Of a DNA stretch of 64,000 bases, positions 57,544 to 64,000 are shown piece after piece (position 1 is the first letter of the stretch; every line of letters begins with the position of its first letter). The stretch is from Bretschneidera sinensis (Eukaryota; Streptophyta; Magnoliopsida; Brassicales; Akaniaceae). The notes under the pieces are model-generated. The model worked only from the letters and a program-made list of their open reading frames with translations. It did not search any database and was not told the DNA's origin. The stretch is taken from the NCBI GenBank assembly GCA_023935145.1, contig CM043699.1:106095536-106159535 (forward strand), given 5' to 3'. The position numbers were made by a program, and so were the translations under genes.

Positions 57544-58224
57544 ATCTCCCTCTTTTTTATGATGACAAAACTAATGAGAGAAAACAGTTTTAAAAACTAA
57601 GTGTTGGATTTTTTCAAAAAATCGGGTAGAGTTTTCTCTGTTTTTTTGAATAAAACCAACTTGTAAAAAGATAAAGAATAGTTTATATGCAACCCAGCCA
57701 ATCAACTCAATATATGTAATCGTATACCAAGTTCTTTGGAGAATACTCCCCCCAAATCTATGCATTAGTTTGAGTTTACAACTATTTTTCTCATTTTCTC
57801 ATTTTTCTCCCCCGTTTTGACAACAGCAGAAAAGGGGCCAGCAAACCAAAAAATAAGCTATCTAGATACCATAGGCATGAAGAGCATATATAAACAAACT
57901 TGTATGTTAAAATTTGGCATATTCAAAGTTTGGAAGCCTTCCCGAGAAGAACCGAAAATTTCTATACATATAGAGGCAGTTTAAAGCATTTATCCGAATA
58001 TAAAGAAATATAAAACATGTAACCATATTACACATATGTAAAATAAGTACATGAAATAAGTCTAAGCATGAACCATCATTATATATATCACCAGTCTATA
58101 CAAAATAGGCTTTGTAGAGCCGAAATAGAAGTACAAAATACAGTAAAATATGAAAATATATCCGTGCTAAGAACAATGAAAAACTACATTAATATGTACA
58201 TCAAAAGGAAGATAGAAAAACGAC
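57544..58224 (-). other. SIRE-like 3' noncoding region (second copy)
   Basis: Corresponds to 15727-16398 of the first copy. Polypurine tract next to the LTR (ATCTCCCTCTTTTTTATG on the plus strand). No open frame. Confidence 0.75.
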
Positions 58225-59481
58225 TCAAGGAGAGGGAGAGTTAGAGCCACCACAAGCAAGATCTCGAAGCTCAGCCAGAGAGCCCTCAGTATGCTCACAA
58301 TGCAACTCGAAGTCATCTCGAAGAGAGTGGAGGTCGTGATGCATGGTGTTGACTGTGGAGCTCAAACTCTGAAAGTTGGACTGCATGGTCAGCTAGAGGC
58401 TCATGATAGCCTGAAAGAGATCACCATATCCAGCGTGACTCGCACTCGAGTCACCCATAGGAGGTGCTCGGTCATCCGTATCCATAACAGCAATATCTGA
58501 ACCCTCGTCCTCATCATCACTACTATCGTCCTCTCCTATCCGAATATGCTTCCCGACCTTGGAGTAGATAAAGTCGTCTCGGATAGTGCATCCATCCTCT
58601 TCAGCGATGAGATGTTAATGATGTCTTTGAGGTTGATGTCCTAAGCCTTGGAGGAGGTGAGAGGCACCCGAAAGTGCTGGAGGATGAGCGTAATGAGTAT
58701 CCCGTAGGGAAGACATCCAGAGTCACTTACTTTGTCATTTATCATGTTGGCGAGCAACAAGGGGTAGATATTGAAGTGGTGCCCAGTTTTAAGGCACCAA
58801 ATCAATATTATATCTATCTTAAATAGATAGCCCCGACTCCCGAGTCTCGGGTGGATAGTCTAACTCTCAATAAAGTTGAACAATTTCGAGTCAAGGGGCA
58901 TGTCACTACATGTGTGAAATGTAGTGGGTTGAAACACATAGTTAAGGTCACCCCTAACTATCTGGCATGCTTTCTCATGCTTGAAATTGTCTGGCCATCC
59001 ATCAGACTCCATTGGATCCCTCCCATAGGGATCTTCAGGATACTCATCAAGAGGTCAGTGTTGACCTTAAACTCTATACCTATAACATTGGTTCTGAACC
59101 TTAGAGCCAATGGACTGGGTTTTACCAAGTTCACATAGAACTGGTGAATCAGTCTTAGGTAAAAATTTTCATGTATCTTGACCAGTGGGTCAAGTTAATG
59201 GCATCGAAGGCAGGTAATATATCGAAATTACCATGACGAATAGATTCGAAATCGACGAATCAACCTGTCATGATTTTCTTATTACGAATAACAGAAGTAT
59301 ACCGGTCCTTTGCCGTCGGGCTGGAGAACAGAGAGTCGTCAAGCTCTGTTCTGGGCTTCTTGCTTGATGATCCCACCACGCTCTTTCTTCGGGAATCTGG
59401 AGCTATGGATTTGGTGGACCTTGGCCTAGTAGGCGTATGTGGTCCCCCAACGGTGGTTTTTATGTGGATTCGATCGGACAT
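58225..59481 (-). pseudogene. SIRE-like extra ORF (second copy)
   Basis: Starts MSDRIHIKTTVGGPHTPTRP at 59481 and ends TGA at 58225, 419 codons apart, in frame overall. It has a stop at 59260 at the place where the first copy has its 2-bp deletion; otherwise the first 70 codons are well conserved between the copies. The later parts carry shifts, but the KTGHHFNIYPLLLANM-like and the acidic and heptad segments are recognisable in the complement of 58250-58800. The two copies carry different disabling changes, so the ORF was probably open in their ancestor. Confidence 0.75.
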
Positions 59482-59697
59482 TTTTGAAAAAAAGGCTTTT
59501 TGGGTTAAAAAGGGGTTTTTGAAAGAAAAAAAATGAGATTTTAATCGTAGAGAGTTGAAATGGATGGTTTAGATGAGTAGATCAAGGTGTTTAGGGAGTG
59601 TTTTGAAGGTTTTTTTTATCAAAATGATGAGATTTTGTAGAGAGAGAAAACTTAGGGTTCTAAAAATGGCATAAAAATCTGAAAAAAATGAAGAGAC

Positions 59698-59705
59698 TAT
59701 TTATA
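59698..59705 (-). promoter_or_regulatory. Internal TATA box (second copy)
   Basis: Minus strand GATTCTATAAATAGTCTCTTC, the same as 14261-14280 of the first copy except near its end. About 217 bp upstream of the extra ORF start, against 212-219 bp in the first copy. Confidence 0.75.
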
Positions 59706-59712
59706 GAATCTC

Positions 59713-59979
59713 GATACAAGTCGACTGGGGTTAGGATACCAATCGACTGGGTCTTCTGCAGAAATCAAAAGTTTTACATACCAGTCGACTAGGTCAGGGT
59801 ACTAGTCGGCTGGATGAACTGGCAGACGATACCAGTCGACTGGGTAGTTCATACCAGTTGACTGGGTGGTTAACAGATTTTCAAAAAATGGCTCCAAACA
59901 AGTTTTTGATTACTAGTCGACTGGTATGGACTTACCAGTCGATTGAAAGATTTGGCAGAGACTTACTAGTCGACTAGAC
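59713..59979. repeat. Internal dyad array (second copy)
   Basis: Nine units of the CCAGTCGACTGG type between pol and the internal TATA box, the same position as 13970-14257. Confidence 0.9.
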
Positions 59980-60108
59980 CTTAAGAAAATTTTCAGTCTT
60001 AAGTTTTAGCACGAAATTTGTTTATCTATGCTATCTTGAGAGAGAGAGTAATTAAATAAGGTTTAATACTCTTTCACTATATGTTAGATATGCAAAATGA
60101 TGAAACAA

Positions 60109-61825
60109 TCAAACATTCAGTTTATCATAATCTAACAATCCCATTGACAATCTTGTTTTGCAAAAACTTGCTTCACTTAGAGGTTTTGTAAGAATGTCAG
60201 CTATTTGATCTTCTGAAGGAATGAATTCTAGTTTTATATCACCTTTTTAAGCATGATCTCTTAAGAAATGATGTCAAATTTCTATGTGTTTAGTTCTAGA
60301 GTGCTGAATAGGGTTCTTGGTTAGGTTGATAGCACTAGTATTATCACAATGTATTGGGATACTTTCAAAGTTCATGCCATAGTCTTCTAGTTGTTGTTTT
60401 ATCCATATCACTTAGGCACAATAACTTCTAGCTGCTACATATTCTGCCTCGGCGGTTGATAATGCAACAGAGTTTTGTTTCTTGGAAAGCCAAGAGGTTA
60501 ACATTGCACCTAAGAATTGGCATGTTCCACTTGTACTTCTTCTATCTAACCTACATCCAGCAAAATCAGCATCTGAATATCCTACAAGCTCAAAAGATGA
60601 ATCTCTAGAGTACCATAATCCTAGGGTTTGAGTTCCTTATAGATATCTAAGGATCATTTTTACTGCAACTACATGTGATTCCTTAGGATTAGCCTGAAAT
60701 CTAGCACATATGCGTACACTGAACTTAATATCAGGCCTACTTGCAGTCAAATAAAGTAAAGTTCCTATCACTTTTATAGTATTTAGTATCTACACACTTA
60801 CCTCTTTCATCAAGATCAAGTTTTGTAGATGTGCTCATAGGTGTACCAAGTGACTTTGAGCTTTCCATCCCGAATCTCTTTAGTAGGTCCTTAGTGTATT
60901 TTGATTGATTGATGAAGATGCCTCCTTTCAATTGTTTGATTTGAAGTCCAAAGAAGTAGGTGAGCTCTCCCATCATGCTCATTTCAAATTCACCTTGCAT
61001 GCACTTGGCAAACTCTTGACACATAGATTCATTTGTAGCACCAAATATAATATCATCAACATATATTTGGATTTGTATAGTGTTATTTTATGTTAGTTTT
61101 TGTGAAGAAGATTGTGTCTACTTTACCTTTTATAAAATTATTGTCTATTAAAAATTTACTTAGTCTCTCATACCATACCCTTGGAGCTTGCTTCAACCCA
61201 TATAGAGCCTTAGAGAGCTTGTAGACATGATTTAGAAGATTAGGATTCTCAAATCCAAGAGGTTGCTCAACATAAACCTCTTATTCTATAAAGCCATTTA
61301 AAAATGCACTTTTTACATCCATTTGAAATACTTAAACTTATTAAAGCATACAAAGGTTAATAACATTCGAATAGCTTCTAATCTAGCTACGGGAGCATAG
61401 GTCTCATCAAAGTCTATTCTTTCTTCTTGATTATATCCTTTAGCAACTAGTCTAGCCTTGTTTCTAGTCACTATTCTATTTTTATCCATCTTATTTCTAA
61501 ATACCCATTTAATTCCTATTATTGTATGATTCTTAGGTCTAGGAACTAGATTCCAAACATTGTTTCTTTCAAATTGATTTATTTATTCTTGCATTGCAAT
61601 TATCTAATCATTATCCTTTTTGGCTTCAATAAATGTCTTAGGTTATATTTGAGACAAATAAGCTATATAATTGCAAATATTTCTAGCAGAGGAACAAGTT
61701 CTTACCCCTTGTGAAGGATCACCAATCACTTGATCAATTGAGTGATAATTTACATACCTCCAATCTTTGGGAAGACTATCCTCTTGTCGGCTTATAGATA
61801 GTTGGTCCAATTTGAGAGTTTCCAT
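60109..61825 (-). pseudogene. SIRE-like pol (second copy), RT-RNase H part
   Basis: From the linker before RT (SRQEDSLPKDWRYVNYHSID at about 61790) through reverse transcriptase to the RNase H end, stop at 60109 (DKLN then Val and TGA). RT pieces are open at 61024-60737 (FEMSMMGELTYFFGLQIKQL). Several shifts. Cut at 61826 by the next SIRE-like element. Confidence 0.85.
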
Positions 61826-61826
61826 C

Positions 61827-62965
61827 TATAGATCAAGGTTTCAACCCAAGAGGGGGGGTGAATTGGGTTTTTAAAACTTTTTGTGGAATTAATACAAGTT
61901 TATAAAAATGAATAAGCAGCAAACAATTAAGACAAGTAATGTACTGTAAATAAAGAGTTTAAAAAGAAGAGGATGCAAACTCAGATTATAGTAGTTCGGC
62001 AATATCGGATTCGTTCCGACCCTACGTCCACTCTCTTCAAGGAACTCCTTGAAGTAATCCACTAAGTTACTTAGTCATATAGCTTTCCTGGTGTTGTACA
62101 AACCTTACAATCCCTTCATCTCGGAAGCTATCCCCTTCCTTTCGGAAGTAATTCCCTTCCTTTCGAAAGTAATCCCTTTACAAAGATGCTGTAAAGTAAA
62201 TGGTAGAGAAACAGCTAATGGAAGCTTATATAACTGAATAATGTCTCTCTTTCAAAGTAAAGCTTGAAGAATGGCTCAACAAGAATATTTCAAAGCTTTT
62301 TGTGTTTCAAAGAGTACAACAACTTGATTGTGTAATATCAACTCTTTTTGAATGTGTTTAGCCTTCTATTGAAAATGGTCGTTTTAACTTTAATTTGAAA
62401 AATATTTGTTTTTAAAACGTTCAGATTTGGTGTCCAACGGTCATATTTTTTAACTACCAGTCGACTGGGTCGTGATACCAGTCGACTGGGTTCACTTGAA
62501 AAAATCTCGTTTTCAGACTTTCTGGGTTACCAGTCGACTGGTATTTTTCATCCAGTCGACTGGGGACTTACTGTCCATTTTACCAGTTGATTGGTATGAC
62601 TGACCCAGTCGACTGGAGATATACTGTCTTATATACCAGTCGATTGGTATATGTACCCAGTCGACTGGGTTGTCTTCCAACCCAGTTTTTCTATTTTAAT
62701 TGAAAATGTTTGTTTAAAAACGATCAGTTTAGAAAAACTTTTTGTGTTCGAGCCATTGAACAAGCTATTACATTGTATAAGTGAGACTTACATTGGTTTT
62801 AAAACCTTATACCTATACTAGTTCTTCAGTCTTCACTTGAAACTTTGATTCGGTTTAAGTTCTTACACCTTGATCCTTGGTTGAATGCTTTTGTTGCTTA
62901 CTACACTTAGTTAGTATAATAACAATTGTGTTTCGTCATCATTAAAATACAGGTGAGGGTCAACA
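61827..62965 (-). repeat. SIRE-like 3' LTR (third copy)
   Basis: 1139 bp. Three hairpin units at 62108-62182 and eight dyad units at 62456-62670. The first two bases read TA for TG. Confidence 0.88.
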
Positions 62966-63218
62966 ATCTCCCCCTTTTTGATGATGACAAAACTAATAAT
63001 GTGAAAACAGATAAAAAAAGCTAAGTGTTTGGATTTTACGAAAAATCGGATAGAGTCTCCTCTGTTTTTCGAATAAAACCACCCTGTAAACAAGCAAACG
63101 TCGTTTATAAACATTCTAACCAACCACAATTTAACTTAACCAATCAATGAATAAGTTTTCAAAAATTAATACTCTTTCACTAGATGTCAAATTATGCAAA
63201 TGATGAATTATGAAGCAA
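62966..63218 (-). other. Short 3' noncoding region of third SIRE-like copy
   Basis: Starts with the polypurine tract complement ATCTCCCCCTTTTTGATG and joins pol flank directly at about 63145. No dyad unit, no extra ORF. Confidence 0.8.
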
Positions 63219-64000
63219 TTAGATATTCAGTTTATCATAATCCAGCAATCCCATCAACATTCTAATTTTGCAAAAACTAGCTTCACCTAGAGGTTTTGTA
63301 AAAATGCCAGCTATTTGATCTTCTGAAGGTATGAATTCTAGTCTTATGTCACGTTTTTTAGCATGGTCTCTTAAGAAATGATGTCTTATTTCTATGTGCT
63401 TTGTTCTAGAGTGCCGAATAGGGTTCTTGGTTAGGTTGATAGCACTAGTATTATCACAAAATATTGGGATGTTTTGGAGGTTCACACCATCGTCTTCTAG
63501 TTGTTGTTTCATCCAAATTACTTGGGCACAACAACTTCCAGCTGCAACAAATTCTGCCTCGGCGGTTGATAGTGCAACAGAATTTTGTTTCTTAGAAAAC
63601 CAAGAGGTTAATATAGTTCCTAAGAATTGGCATGTACCACTTGTGCGTTTTCTATCTAACCTACATCCAGCAAAGTCAGCATCTGAATATCCTAAAAGCT
63701 TAAAAGATGAATCTCTAGAGTACCATAATCCTATAGTTTGGGTTCCTTGTAGATATCTAAGGATTCTTTTTACTGCAACTATATGTGATTCCTTAGGATT
63801 AGCCTGAAATCTAGCACACATGTATACACTGAACATAATATCAGGTCTGCTTGCAGTCAAATAAAGTAAAGGACCTATTATGCTTCTATAATATTTAGAA
63901 TCTACAATTTTACCTCCTTCATCAAGATCAAGTTTAGTAGTTGTGCTCATAGGCGTTCCAAGCGGCTTTGAGCTTTCCATCCCGAACCTCTTTAGTAGGT
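63219..64000 (-). CDS. SIRE-like pol C-terminal part, open, cut by window edge
   Basis: An uninterrupted frame from the window edge to the stop at 63219. It contains the end of RT (LLYLTASRPDIMFSVYMCAR) and the whole RNase H: YSDADFAGCR (Asp), AEAEFVAAGSC (Glu), CDNTSAINL (Asp). All catalytic acids are present, and DQIAGIFTKPLGE is near the end. This is the best-preserved pol segment of the three SIRE-like copies, in line with it being the youngest insertion. Whether the rest is intact cannot be seen. Confidence 0.85.
   Translation of the reverse strand, partial: LLKRFGMESSKPLGTPMSTTTKLDLDEGGKIVDSKYYRSIIGPLLYLTASRPDIMFSVYMCARFQANPKESHIVAVKRILRYLQGTQTIGLWYSRDSSFKLLGYSDADFAGCRLDRKRTSGTCQFLGTILTSWFSKKQNSVALSTAEAEFVAAGSCCAQVIWMKQQLEDDGVNLQNIPIFCDNTSAINLTKNPIRHSRTKHIEIRHHFLRDHAKKRDIRLEFIPSEDQIAGIFTKPLGEASFCKIRMLMGLLDYDKLNI

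Larger units (their letters stand above)
56361..61826 (-). mobile_element. SIRE-like Copia element, second copy, 3' half
   Basis: Minus strand. 3' LTR 56361-57543, polypurine tract at 57544-57556, extra ORF (59481-58225), internal dyad array, and pol back to the RT N-terminal linker at 61825. There another SIRE-like LTR begins (61827). The rest would lie beyond the window. Same family as 7337-17556. Confidence 0.9.
61827..64000 (-). mobile_element. SIRE-like Copia element, third copy, lacking extra ORF
   Basis: Minus strand. 3' LTR 61827-62965, polypurine tract 62966-62979, only about 250 bp, then the pol end (63219) and pol to the window edge. The 2.3 kb with dyad array, internal promoter and extra ORF found in the other copies is missing. 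It is inserted in the pol of the second copy. Confidence 0.88.

Overview
The window is nuclear DNA of a flowering plant, from a gene-poor, transposon-rich region. The evidence is plant-type LTR retrotransposons (Copia and Gypsy, including SIRE-like, Tat-like and Athila-like elements), a BED-finger hAT transposon, tRNA-derived SINEs, and two ordinary host genes with plant 5' leaders. The species cannot be named from the sequence.

Layout. (1) 1-5976: decayed minus-strand Copia element in a tandem arrangement, two internal regions sharing one LTR. (2) 7337-17556: full-length plus-strand SIRE-like Copia element with ACCAT target duplication, gag, pol and an extra ORF after pol. It sits inside the 5' LTR region of (3) a Tat-like Gypsy element (17562-21493, resuming 32807 to about 38035) that carries two RNase H domains and an antisense ORF. 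(4) 21494-32801: an internally deleted Gypsy element inserted in the Tat RNase H, itself split by (5) an Athila-like element, 23083-30220, with target duplication GGGAT. Nesting is three deep. (6) 38662-40212: the only host genes, a polyubiquitin gene (minus strand, frameshifted in its first monomer) and a UBL5/Hub1-type ubiquitin-like gene (plus strand), arranged head to head. (7) 41180-47226: a hAT element and a truncated second copy in inverted orientation around an 86-bp spacer; a SINE lies in the second copy. (8) 47227-52401: mostly uncharacterised, with a second SINE, a MITE-like fragment and a truncated Copia gag plus LTR. (9) 52745-56360: inverted and direct repeats about an AT microsatellite. 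(10) 56361-64000: two minus-strand SIRE-like copies, the second inserted into the pol of the first.

The most interesting content is in the SIRE-like family. Its LTRs and the internal region just before the extra ORF both carry arrays of a short dyad, consensus CCAGTCGACTGG, about 53 units in the window. The internal array ends directly at a TATA box (TATAAATA) followed by a plant-like leader and the extra ORF, and this arrangement is kept in two independent copies. The LTR leader also holds tandem CTTCC-GNRA-GGAAG hairpins. One copy lacks the extra ORF but keeps the arrays. A self-regulatory or anti-silencing pair (extra ORF product plus dyad array) is a testable inference. The Tat element shows a parallel arrangement with an antisense ORF, its own TATA box and an intron.
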